Positions 53,933-62,209 of a DNA stretch of 64,000 nt are shown one piece after another. The notes beneath the pieces were generated by a model that saw nothing but the letters and a program-made list of their open reading frames with translations, was not told the origin of the DNA and ran no database searches. Position numbers and translations under genes: made by a program. Origin of the DNA: Bradyrhizobium tropiciagri (GTDB lineage Bacteria > Pseudomonadota > Alphaproteobacteria > Rhizobiales > Xanthobacteraceae); the NCBI RefSeq assembly GCF_001189845.1, contig NZ_LFLZ01000039.1, positions 1-64,000 of the forward strand, written 5' to 3'. Within the stretch, counting starts at the first letter, position 1, and the number at the start of each line of letters is the position of its first letter.

Positions 53933-55150
53933 ATGCAGTCCGAAAAAGGACGATATAGCCAGCCGCGCTGGGGCGTGACGCGCTGGCTCGCCGACGCCGG
54001 ACCCGGCGTGCCTGACGACATCCGCGCGGCGCTGATCGGCGATCTCTACGGCTCGCTGCCGGTATTCGCGGCCGGCGCCGTCAACACGGTCGCAGTCGCG
54101 GCCGTGATTGCGATCCGCGAGCCGACCGCATGGTTCATCACCTGGGTCATCCTCGAACTCATCATCTGCCTGTCGCGACTGGCGGTGCTGGTGGCTGCGC
54201 ATCGCGCGGCGCGAGAGCGGCGGCCGACGCCCACCGACCTGCACCTCGTGCTTGCGGTCGCCTGGAGCGCCAGCGTCGGCTTCGGCATCCTGATCAGCCT
54301 TGCCAGCGGCGACTGGGTGGTCGCGATGCTGGCCTCGCTGTCGGCTGCGGCGATGGTCGGCGGCATCTGCTTCCGCAACTTCAGCGCTCCCCGCCTCGCC
54401 GGAACCATGATCCTGCTCAGCCTCGGCCCGATCGTGCCGGGCGCGGCGCTTGCCGGCGAGCCGCTGCTGTTCATCGTCTTCCTGCAGGTGCCGCTGTATC
54501 TCACGGCGATGACGGTCGCAGCCTTCCGCCTCAACAAGATGCTGATCGCGACCATGCGCGCCGAGCGCGAGAACGGCCATCTCGCCCATCACGACACCCT
54601 CACCGGCCTGCGCAATCGCGCCGGCTTCGTCGCCGCGCTGAACGAAAAGCTCGAGGCCTCGGCCGGACATGGCAGGCCGTTCGCGCTGCTGTTCTTCGAC
54701 CTCGACAATTTCAAGCCGGTCAACGACACCTATGGTCACGCGGCCGGCGATCAGGTGCTGATGCTGGCCGCCGAGCGGCTGCGGCGCGCGCTGCCGGAGA
54801 CCGACGTGATCGCGCGGCTTGGCGGCGACGAATTCGTGGTGCTGGCGAACGGCGTCACCGCCGAGCAGGCGCTCGCCGTCGGCCATCGCATCATCCAGGC
54901 CGTCACGATGCCCTACCGGCTCGCCGACGGCATCTTTGCGAAGGTCGGCGTCAGCGTCGGTGTCGCGGTATCGCCCGAGCACGGCACCGAGGCCGAAGAG
55001 CTGCTGGCGGTTGCCGATGCCGCGCTCTATGAAGCCAAATCCGCCGGCAAGGCCCAGTGCCGCATGGCCTCCGTCGCCACCAACGTCGCGGCGCTGCGCC
55101 GGCTGACGAAAAAGGCCCCCGCGCCGGCGCTCGACCGCAGCGCCGCGTGA
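53933..55150 (+). CDS. Membrane-bound diguanylate cyclase (GGDEF)
   Basis: A 405-residue protein with about five membrane helices (residues 40-195) and a C-terminal GGDEF domain that makes cyclic di-GMP. Key parts are HHDTLTGLRNRAGF, FFDLDNFKPVNDTYGHAAGDQ and RLGGDEFVVL with GGDEF near residues 297-301, all consistent with activity. The inhibitory I-site RxxD five residues before GGDEF reads PETD, so product inhibition through this site is not expected. No EAL domain is present. The membrane part has no known sensor domain. Confidence 0.93.
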   Translation: MQSEKGRYSQPRWGVTRWLADAGPGVPDDIRAALIGDLYGSLPVFAAGAVNTVAVAAVIAIREPTAWFITWVILELIICLSRLAVLVAAHRAARERRPTPTDLHLVLAVAWSASVGFGILISLASGDWVVAMLASLSAAAMVGGICFRNFSAPRLAGTMILLSLGPIVPGAALAGEPLLFIVFLQVPLYLTAMTVAAFRLNKMLIATMRAERENGHLAHHDTLTGLRNRAGFVAALNEKLEASAGHGRPFALLFFDLDNFKPVNDTYGHAAGDQVLMLAAERLRRALPETDVIARLGGDEFVVLANGVTAEQALAVGHRIIQAVTMPYRLADGIFAKVGVSVGVAVSPEHGTEAEELLAVADAALYEAKSAGKAQCRMASVATNVAALRRLTKKAPAPALDRSAA

Positions 55151-55174
55151 GACGAGGTCCGGCGGGCAGCCGCG

Positions 55175-55903
55175 CTACAGATCGAAATTCGTCGGCAGCA
55201 TCACGACGTCGCGAATGGTCATGCCGCGCGGCCGGGTCAGCATGAACATCACGACTTCGGCGACTTCGCTCGCCTCCAGCAAGCTGCCGGCCGCCTTTGC
55301 TTCCTGCAGCTTCTCGGCCGGCCAGTCGGCGAGCAGCGCGCTGATCACGGGCCCGGGCGAGATCGAGCCGACGCGGATGCCGTGCTTGAACACCTGGCGC
55401 CGCACCGTCTGCACGAAGCAGTTGATCGCCCATTTCGACGACGCATAGACCGGCTCCCAGGGCGTCGGGAAATGCGCGGCGAGCGAGCTGGTGACGATAA
55501 TGTCGCCGGTCGCCCGCGCGATCATGTGCGGCAGCACGTCGTGCACGTTCTTCATCACGACGTTGACGTTGAGGTTCAGCATCCGGTCGATGGCGGCGCT
55601 GTCGGCGTCGACGAGATCGCCGCCGACATAGATGCCCGCATTGGCGTGCAGGATGTCGAGCCGGCCGGCCTTCGCGAGCACCTGTGGCAGCAGCGTCGCG
55701 CAAGCCCCGGGATCGAGCAGGTCGATGACCAGCGGGATCACCGCATCGCCGTGCCTGCCGGCGAGCGCCGCGAGCGCGGCGGCGTCGCGGTCGACCATTA
55801 CCACGCGCGCGCCGGCCGCCAGCATCGCCTCGCTGCTCGCAAGTCCGATGCCAGACGCCGCCCCGGTCACAGCCGCGACCTTGCCTTCCAACTGCTTCGC
55901 CAT
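55175..55903 (-). CDS. Short-chain dehydrogenase/reductase (SDR)
   Basis: A 242-residue classical SDR: cofactor loop VTGAASGIGLASSEA, acidic residue after strand 2 (VVMVDRD, NAD preference), HANAGIYVGG, catalytic Ser in TSSLAAH and YASSK with Tyr and Lys. It resembles ribitol/polyol dehydrogenases, but the substrate is open. The ATG at 55903 has a GAGG motif upstream; a GTG three codons earlier is an alternative. It lies downstream of a LysR gene on the same strand. Confidence 0.93.
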   Translation of the reverse strand: MAKQLEGKVAAVTGAASGIGLASSEAMLAAGARVVMVDRDAAALAALAGRHGDAVIPLVIDLLDPGACATLLPQVLAKAGRLDILHANAGIYVGGDLVDADSAAIDRMLNLNVNVVMKNVHDVLPHMIARATGDIIVTSSLAAHFPTPWEPVYASSKWAINCFVQTVRRQVFKHGIRVGSISPGPVISALLADWPAEKLQEAKAAGSLLEASEVAEVVMFMLTRPRGMTIRDVVMLPTNFDL

Positions 55904-56002
55904 CGTCTTCACCTCGTCAGGTCAGTGCGGCAGGCATGGCAACACATCGCACGCGCGATGTCAGCTCCCCAGGCGATGCGCGACGGTGCGCGTGTCCGGC
56001 GC

Positions 56003-56893
56003 TCACAGGCGGAGCATCGGCGGCCGCGTGGCGAAACGGCGGCGCAGCCATTTTGCCGCCGGGCCCGCCGGCCGCTGCTTGTGCCAGACCACTTCGAGCG
56101 CCACGGGATGCGCGCCCTCGTCGAATTCCAGTTCGGGAATGGCGAGGTCCTCAGCGACCTGCGAGCTCGCCATGATGTGCGCCGGGATCAGCGCCCAGCC
56201 CACGCCGTGCTTGAGGATCTGCAGGATCACCCAGTGGCTCTCGACCCACCACACCTCCGCCGCGACACGCAGCCGATGCCGCTCGGTTCCCTCGTTGCGC
56301 ACCGTGACCATGATCTGGCGATGCCGCTTCAGCTCCTCCCAGTCCACCTTTCCACGCGCGAGCGGATGGTTCTTGCCGCACACGAGCTGCAGCGGCACCC
56401 AGCCGATGGTCTTGAAGCCGAGCTCGGGCGGCAGCTGCTCCTGCCGCCACATCACGCCGACATCGGCCTTGCCGTCGAGCACGAGGCGGCTGACGTCCTC
56501 CATGATCGGAAACAGCAGCTCGAGCTCGACATGCGGGAAGCGCGTGGCGAATTCCGCAAACAGCGCGCCGACCGCGCTCTCCGGATAGAGCTCGTCGATC
56601 GCCACCACCAGGCGCTTCTCGACATGCGCCTCGAAGCTGCTGGCAACTCCGATCAGGTGCTCGCGGCGATCGAGGATCAATCTTGCTTCCGGCAACAATC
56701 GCGCACCCGCTTCGGTCAGCACCGGGTTGCGGCCGGTCCGGTCGAACAGCGCAATGCCGAGATCGGTTTCCAGATTGGCGACGTGCGTGCTGACGGCTGA
56801 TTGCGCCTTCTTCAGAAGCCGCGCGGCGCCGGAGAACGAGCCTTGCTCGGCCGCCGCCACGAAGGATTCGAGCTGGTCCATGGAAACGGCCAT
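56003..56893 (-). CDS. LysR family transcriptional regulator
   Basis: A 296-residue regulator; the helix-turn-helix is FVAAAEQGSFSGAARLLKKAQSAVSTHVANLE (residues 11-42), followed by a LysR substrate domain (VVAIDELYPESAVGALF through ADVGVMWRQEQLPPELG). It is divergent from the PACE transporter gene with an 86-base A/T-rich gap containing dyads, the standard arrangement for LysR control of a neighbouring efflux gene. Confidence 0.93.
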   Translation of the reverse strand: MAVSMDQLESFVAAAEQGSFSGAARLLKKAQSAVSTHVANLETDLGIALFDRTGRNPVLTEAGARLLPEARLILDRREHLIGVASSFEAHVEKRLVVAIDELYPESAVGALFAEFATRFPHVELELLFPIMEDVSRLVLDGKADVGVMWRQEQLPPELGFKTIGWVPLQLVCGKNHPLARGKVDWEELKRHRQIMVTVRNEGTERHRLRVAAEVWWVESHWVILQILKHGVGWALIPAHIMASSQVAEDLAIPELEFDEGAHPVALEVVWHKQRPAGPAAKWLRRRFATRPPMLRL

Positions 56894-56906
56894 CTATCTC
56901 TTTTCA

Positions 56907-56939
56907 AGATATTATCTAACTTTGTAGTCCCACAATATC
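56907..56939. promoter_or_regulatory. LysR-type operator region between LysR and PACE genes
   Basis: Within an A/T-rich stretch unusual for this DNA there is a perfect palindrome AGATA-T-TATCT at 56907-56917 and a wider dyad GATATT (56908-56913) with AATATC (56934-56939). LysR proteins usually bind such interrupted dyads near divergent promoters. Confidence 0.5.
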
Positions 56940-56979
56940 AGATAGAAATCCGGTCGCAACGACAAGAAAGGGTTTCAAA

Positions 56980-57437
56980 ATGTCCATGCGTTCCTTCTCC
57001 GACCGGATCAGGCACGCAGTCCTGTTCGAACTGATCGGTATCGCCATCTTCACGCCGGCGGCCGCCTGGCTGTTCAATCAGCCGGTCGCCCATATGGGCG
57101 TCATCGGCGTCGTCTCGGCGACGGTGGCAACGATCTGGAACTTGCTGTTCAATCTCGGCTTCGACCACGCGCTGGTCCGCTTCACCGGGCGTGTCGTCAA
57201 GACGATGCCAATCCGCGTGGCGCACGCGATGCTGTTCGAAGCCGGCCTGATCGTGCTGCTGATCCCGTTCGTCGCCTGGTATCTCGCGTCTCGCTGTGGG
57301 CCGCGCTGATGATGGATATCTCGATCGTCGCGTTCTATCTGGTCTACGCGTTCGTGTTCAACATCGCCTACGATCGCGTGTTTCCGGTGCGCGAGCTCAG
57401 CGCGCATGGTCGCGCGAGCCGGGCCCTGCCGGCCTGA
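56980..57437 (+). pseudogene. PACE-family multidrug efflux transporter, frameshifted
   Basis: The protein should be a four-helix PACE (AceI-type) exporter of about 152 residues with two BTP repeats. The first repeat and helix 3 read MSMRSFSDRIRHAVLFELIG, NLGFDHALVRFTGRVVKTMP and RVAHAMLFEAGLIVLLIPFV. At about 57286 one G is missing; restoring it (CTC GGC GTC) gives WYLGVSLWAALMMDISI and joins VAFYLVYAFVFNIAYDRVFP to the stop at 57437. As written the frame ends at 57309. The exact one-base repair suggests sequencing error. Divergent from its likely LysR regulator. Confidence 0.86.
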
Positions 57438-57655
57438 TCGGCCTCTGCACTCGGCGCGGTGGATCATTCGATCCGCCGCGCTGCTCCGCATCCTGACACC
57501 GCGCCAATATTCCTGGTGGTAGCGACTGCACACAAGTTCTGCCGTGCAGCGGTCCTAGACTGATTTGATCCGGATCAAGCACCATGGAATGCTTGAAGCC
57601 GAGATGCCCGTCAGAGGCTGCCAAACGGCCAACAAGAAGAAGCGGAGAAATAAGA

Positions 57656-58894
57656 ATGACAAGGAACCGTTCCCCCCGGCTCACCCGCCGTCATCTCATC
57701 AAGGGCGCCGCCGCCACTTCAGCGACGCTGCTGCTCGGCAGGCCCGCGATCGCCAAGGGCAAGATGGAGGGCAAGACCGAGATCGTCATCGGCAACATCG
57801 ACGCCTATTCGGGACCGGCTGCGGTCTATTCGTCAATCGGCCGCACACCGGGCGGCTATTTCAAGATGATCAACGAGCAAGGCGGCATCAACGGCCGCAT
57901 GATCAAGTACATCACCTATGACGACGCCTACAGCCCGGCCAAGACCGTCGAGCAGGCGCGCAAGCTGGTCGAAGGCGACGAGATCGACGTCCTGTTTGCG
58001 CCGCTCGGTGCGCCCACCAATGCGGCGATCATGAAGTACATGAACCTGAAGAAGGTCCCGCACCTCTTCATCGCCTCGGGCGCGACCAAGTTCGGCGACC
58101 ACAAGAACTTCCCCTACACCATGGGATTCCAGCCCTGCTACCAGATCGAAGGGCGCGCCTTCGCGCAACACGTTCTCGCGACACAGCCGGATGCCAAGAT
58201 CGGCATCGTCTACCAGAACGACGATTTCGGACGCGACGTGCTGAAGGGTTTCAAGGACGGACTTGGCACCAAGACGTCTGCGATCGTTGCCGAGCTGTCC
58301 TATGAAACCGCTGACCCGACGATCGACAGCCAGGTGGTCCGCTGCAAATCCGCCGGCGCCAATGTGTTCATGAGCATGACCACGCCGAAATTCGCCGCCC
58401 AAGGCATCAAGAAGATCGCCGAACTCGGCTGGCAGCCGGCGCATTACATCGGCAACAACGCCTCCTCCGCAGGCTCGACGCTGAAGGCCGCGGGCTTCGA
58501 CGTGTCCAAGGGGATCATCTCGAGCGCCTATCTGAAGGATCCCGTCGACGCCGCCTGGGACAGCGATCCCGCGATCCAGAAATGGCGCGCCTTCCTCGAC
58601 AAATACGATCCGGCGGCCGCCAAGAACGACATCTACGCGGTCACCGGCTATCTCACCAGCCAGATCCTGGTTCAGGTGCTCAAGCAATGCGGCGACGACG
58701 TCTCGTCCGAAAACATCATCAGGCAGGCGGCGAACCTCAGGGATGTCGAATCCGACATGCTGCTGCCGGGCATCAGGATCAACACCTCGCCGACCGACTA
58801 CTATCCGCTGGAGCAACTGCAACTGACGCGCTTCAGCGGCGAACGCTACGAGCCGATGGGACCGGTGATCGACGGCGGCATCTCGAAGGCCTGA
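57656..58894 (+). CDS. ABC transporter substrate-binding protein, Tat-type signal
   Basis: A 412-residue periplasmic binding protein of the branched-chain amino acid (LivK-type) class. The N-terminus has a twin-arginine signal (TRRHLIKGAAATSATLLLG). The mature part has IVIGNIDAYSGPAAVYSSIG, GGYFKMINEQGGINGRMIK and VYQNDDFGRDVLKGFKDGL. No permease or ATPase gene is adjacent, so it must borrow a transporter elsewhere. The ligand could be an amino acid, amide or aromatic acid. The ATG at 57656 begins the Tat signal. Confidence 0.92.
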   Translation: MTRNRSPRLTRRHLIKGAAATSATLLLGRPAIAKGKMEGKTEIVIGNIDAYSGPAAVYSSIGRTPGGYFKMINEQGGINGRMIKYITYDDAYSPAKTVEQARKLVEGDEIDVLFAPLGAPTNAAIMKYMNLKKVPHLFIASGATKFGDHKNFPYTMGFQPCYQIEGRAFAQHVLATQPDAKIGIVYQNDDFGRDVLKGFKDGLGTKTSAIVAELSYETADPTIDSQVVRCKSAGANVFMSMTTPKFAAQGIKKIAELGWQPAHYIGNNASSAGSTLKAAGFDVSKGIISSAYLKDPVDAAWDSDPAIQKWRAFLDKYDPAAAKNDIYAVTGYLTSQILVQVLKQCGDDVSSENIIRQAANLRDVESDMLLPGIRINTSPTDYYPLEQLQLTRFSGERYEPMGPVIDGGISKA

Positions 58895-58978
58895 ACGCAG
58901 CAGGCGATATGCGAGGCGCGGACCCTCACCGGGTCTACGCCTCTCCATCGTCATTGCCCGGAAGAAGCGGCTGTCAGA

Positions 58979-59823
58979 CTATTCTTTTGCTGGCACCGTA
59001 CGCAAATAGGCGACGATGGCGTCGAGGTCGCAGCTGCCAGAGTGGCGTAGTAGTGGAACCCCATGGGCGGATTGAGCTTGCCGCCGTCGTTGCTGACGCC
59101 CTCAGTGATGGCGCGTTTGATCGCGTCGTCAGTCCAGCCGCCGATGCCCTTCGTCTTGCTGGAGGTGATATTCCTGGAAACCGACAAGCCCCATGCTCCC
59201 GGAAAATTCCTGCCGCCGGCGCCGAGCTTGGTTGCGAATTCCAGCCCTTGCGGTCCCATCGGCGTATGACACGCCATGCAGTGCGCGATAGTAGCGAGGT
59301 AGAACCCTTGCTGCACCTTGTCGCTCAACATCGCCTCGGTGTACGGGCTTTCACCGCCCGGTGGGACTGGATGTCCTTGCGCCATCCTGTAGATTGGCTC
59401 CGGCACCGCATTCTTGATCGGCTTGAGCGTCCGCAGATAAGCGATCACCGCATCGATATCCCGGCCGGTCATGATCTCGTAGAAGCCGCTTGGCATGACC
59501 ATGGCGACACGTACGCCGTTGCGCTTGACGCCCTTCCGCAGCAGTTGCTTGAGCTCGGCGTCGGTGTAATTGCCGATGCCGGTCTCCTTGTCCTGCGTCA
59601 CGTTCGGGGCGGTGACCTTGAAAGGTGGCTCATCCCACGACGCGCCGCCGGAAAATGCCTTATCCGGGATATCCCCCGATGGCCCCTTCGGCGTGTGGCA
59701 GTTGCCGCAGGCCAGGATGCCATTGACCAGATAATCACCGCGCTCGACTAGGTCCGACTGTGCGCTGGCCGGGCTGGTCAATACCGCGCCGATAACGAGC
59801 GCTAACGATCCGATACGGATCAT
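58979..59823 (-). pseudogene. Exported diheme cytochrome c, frameshifted near C-terminus
   Basis: A signal peptide (MIRIGSLALVIGAVLTSPASA) leads to two cytochrome c domains with CGNCH and CMACH heme motifs; methionine ligands may lie in VMPSGFYEIM and NPPMGFHYY. It resembles the cytochrome subunits of periplasmic alcohol/aldehyde dehydrogenases. After LAA, at about 59030, one base is missing (one C on the plus strand); restoring it gives DLDAIVAYLRTVPAKE and a stop at 58981-58979, the usual cytochrome end. GGAGGCG precedes the ATG at 59823. No dehydrogenase partner is adjacent. Confidence 0.85.
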
Positions 59824-60215
59824 GACGACGCCTCCAATCAATTAAATATGCCAATAGAACTCTGATCGATTTCTGGCTTCAAAAAGGTTCGTCAACGAAA
59901 TGCGCGCACGGGGGCCAACGAGGCCGTGCGCAAATCGAGATAGCCGACGCGCAAGAAAAAAGGAGCGCGCGGATCAATGGTACGATCGCCGCCCTTTCTT
60001 TCGGCACGTGACTGCCGAGGGCTTGCCAGACAAAATCTATCAGATTTCACGTGTTTGAGAAGCCAACATGACGCCGCCGAAATTCGGGACGCAAGACATC
60101 AGGATCAACGCCGCACCAACCAATCGTTATCCGCCTGAGCACGGCGCGGTTGGCTAGCGTTTCCAACCGGCCAATCCTGAGGTAGCCTCGTCCATCCTGA
60201 ACGTGACGAGCCGCC
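59824..60215. other. Intergenic region, no supported gene
   Basis: This 392-base gap lies between the divergent cytochrome c and GST genes. It contains a perfect 8-bp hairpin, arms GCGCACGG (59904-59911) and CCGTGCGC (59924-59931), and a 29-codon ORF at 60068-60157 without a convincing ribosome site. No RNA gene was recognised. Confidence 0.5.
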
Positions 60216-60914
60216 ATGCTCACGCTCTATTCCTATCCGCCGCTGTTCGGCGTCGCCGACAACAATGGCTATGGCCTGAAGGTATTTGCTTTTCTGAAGC
60301 TGGCCGGCGTGCCGTTCCGGCACGAGCACATTTTTGATGCATCGAAGGCGCCGCGCCAGCAATTGCCCTATGTCGTCGACGGCCATGACACCGTCGGCGA
60401 CAGCGAGACCATCCTCCGCTACGTCACCGAAAAATACGGCGTGACGCTGGATGCGGTGCTGACGCCGGCGCAGCGCACCACCGATCTCCTCATCACGCGT
60501 ACGCTCGACGATCTCTACTGGGTAATGTCCTACTCGCGCTGGAAGGACGAGCGCTACTGGCCGAAGTTCCGCGATGCGCTCAAGCGTGAGCATCCGGACC
60601 TCACCGACGACGGCTTGATGAAGGCCAGGGAGTTCAACGCGCAACGCTATCATTACCAGGGCATCGGCCGCTTCGTGCCCGACGCCGCGATGGCCCGCGG
60701 GATCGCCGATCTCGCCGCACTGGCAAACCTGATCCCGCGGCAAGGCTATGTGCAGGGCAACACGCCGACGTCCATCGACGCCGGCATCTATGGCTTCGTG
60801 GCCAACATTTACTTCTACGACATCGACACGCCGTTGAAGGAGTTCGTGGTCGCGCACGACACCCTGGCGCAACACTGCCGTGCCATCCACGCTGAAGTCG
60901 CCGGCGTCGCGTAG
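60216..60914 (+). CDS. Glutathione S-transferase family protein
   Basis: A 232-residue protein with a thioredoxin-like N-domain (MLTLYSYPPLFGVADNNGYG; cis-Pro in RQQLPYVVDG; VGDSETILRYV for glutathione) and a helical C-domain with TSIDAGIYGFVANIYFYD near the end. The long C-domain and the metaxin-like pattern differ from the GST at 38552-39265. Function is probably detoxification or thiol chemistry. A strong hairpin lies between it and the converging MBL gene. Confidence 0.87.
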   Translation: MLTLYSYPPLFGVADNNGYGLKVFAFLKLAGVPFRHEHIFDASKAPRQQLPYVVDGHDTVGDSETILRYVTEKYGVTLDAVLTPAQRTTDLLITRTLDDLYWVMSYSRWKDERYWPKFRDALKREHPDLTDDGLMKAREFNAQRYHYQGIGRFVPDAAMARGIADLAALANLIPRQGYVQGNTPTSIDAGIYGFVANIYFYDIDTPLKEFVVAHDTLAQHCRAIHAEVAGVA

Positions 60915-60927
60915 CACCCGGCGCCGC

Positions 60928-60971
60928 CCAGGGCGCGAACTCAATAGCATCATTGAGTCCACGCGCCCTGG
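60928..60971. terminator. Bidirectional two-step hairpin terminator
   Basis: The outer arms CCAGGGCGCG and CGCGCCCTGG and inner arms CTCAAT and ATTGAG are all perfect, forming a long stem with a small internal loop, between convergent genes ending at 60914 and 60995. Confidence 0.8.
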
Positions 60972-60994
60972 TTCGATCCTAGACCGACAAGCGG

Positions 60995-61912
60995 TCAGTA
61001 GTCCCAGTACACCGGCACCCAACGAAAGGTGTCGCCATCGACCGCCACGTGTCCGACCGACGGGAACGGCAGGTGCGTGGCCACCAGCATCTCGCCGGTC
61101 TTCGCCAGCTCGCGCAGCAGACGAACGCGAACACGCGCCGCCTCCTCGGGATCGTGTTCGAAACCGTTGTACCAGTCGGGCTGGTCGAAACCGACCGCGA
61201 ACACGGCATCGCCGGCGAATGTCAGTGCTTCGCCGCCAGATGCGATCCGGACGATGCTGTGCCCGGGCGTGTGACCGCCGGTGCGACGAACGACGACGCC
61301 CGGCGCCACTTCGTGCTCCGCATCGAACGTCCGCAGATTATCGCGGTACTCCTGTGCGAACCGCTTGGCGGTCGCCCGCAGCGCGTCCGGGAATCCCTGC
61401 GGCATGTTGGTGTGGGAGAAATCGGGCGCCTCCCAGAATTTGACCTCGGCGGCCGCCACGTGGATCCGCAGATCCGGACGCAGCCTCTCCTTCACGCCCT
61501 CGACGAGCAGCCCGCCGACATGGTCCATGTGCATGTGGGTCAGCACCACGTCGGTGACGGACGAAAGATCGATGCCGGCGGCCTCCAGCCGCTTCACCGT
61601 CTGCCCGGCCCGCGGCAGGTGCAGGTCGGGATCCGACCCCAGCCCGGCGTCGATCAGGATGGTTTTCCCGCCGCTGCGGACCATGACCACATTCAGCGCC
61701 CAGTCGAACGCATCCGCCGGCAGGAACATGTCGTGCAGCCATGCTGCGCGCGCGGCGGGATCGGCGTTGTGTCCCAGCATCTGGGTCGGGAGCGGCAGCA
61801 CGCCATCGCTGACCACCAGCACGTCAATCTCGCCGATCCGCTGCGCGTAGCGCGACGGAACCAGCTCTTCGGGCTTCGATCTGACGGCGTCTGAGGGGTT
61901 GTGTAGATTCAT
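60995..61912 (-). CDS. MBL-fold metallo-hydrolase
   Basis: A 305-residue metallo-beta-lactamase-fold hydrolase. The metal ligands are VVLTHMHMDHVGGLLVEG (HxHxDH), GGHTPGHSIVRI, FAGDAVFAVGF and a late THLPFPSVGHV. No signal peptide is seen with the start at ATG 61912, which has AGGAGAC upstream. The class includes lactonases and arylsulfatase- or AHL-lactonase-like enzymes; the substrate is not assignable. It is the last gene before an extragenic repeat. Confidence 0.9.
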   Translation of the reverse strand: MNLHNPSDAVRSKPEELVPSRYAQRIGEIDVLVVSDGVLPLPTQMLGHNADPAARAAWLHDMFLPADAFDWALNVVMVRSGGKTILIDAGLGSDPDLHLPRAGQTVKRLEAAGIDLSSVTDVVLTHMHMDHVGGLLVEGVKERLRPDLRIHVAAAEVKFWEAPDFSHTNMPQGFPDALRATAKRFAQEYRDNLRTFDAEHEVAPGVVVRRTGGHTPGHSIVRIASGGEALTFAGDAVFAVGFDQPDWYNGFEHDPEEAARVRVRLLRELAKTGEMLVATHLPFPSVGHVAVDGDTFRWVPVYWDY

Positions 61913-62073
61913 GTCTGTCTCCTGCTGGCCGACCACGCCGAAGTGAGGCGTGGTTGCGGGTGAATGGAGAGACGTCTAGCGAACCGGCCCTGCCGCTGCC
62001 CCAGAGCGATTGTCGTAGCTGAAGAGAGATTGCTGATGATGCCGGCAACTTGCCCGACGGGTCATTCGGAATT

Positions 62074-62156
62074 GTAGGATGGGTGGAGCGAAGCGATACC
62101 CATCAAGCTGATCGCAGGGAGAGATGATGGGTTTCGCTACGCTCTACCCATCCTAC
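62074..62156. repeat. Extragenic palindrome, GTAGGATGGGT type
   Basis: The perfect 11-bp outer arms GTAGGATGGGT and ACCCATCCTAC plus partial inner pairing (GGAGCGAAGCGATACCCATCA against TGATGGGTTTCGCTACGCTC) form a long imperfect stem. It lies in the 297-base gap between the MBL and trmJ genes. Such repeats are abundant in Bradyrhizobium. Confidence 0.85.
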
Positions 62157-62209
62157 GCACTGGATCACCCGCTTTCGCTTTCGCGGGTGGTGACACTGAA
62201 CATGACGCT

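Noticed and set aside
60068..60157. 29-codon ORF upstream of the GST gene
   Set aside because: It has no convincing ribosome site or coupling, and the peptide lacks any recognisable feature.
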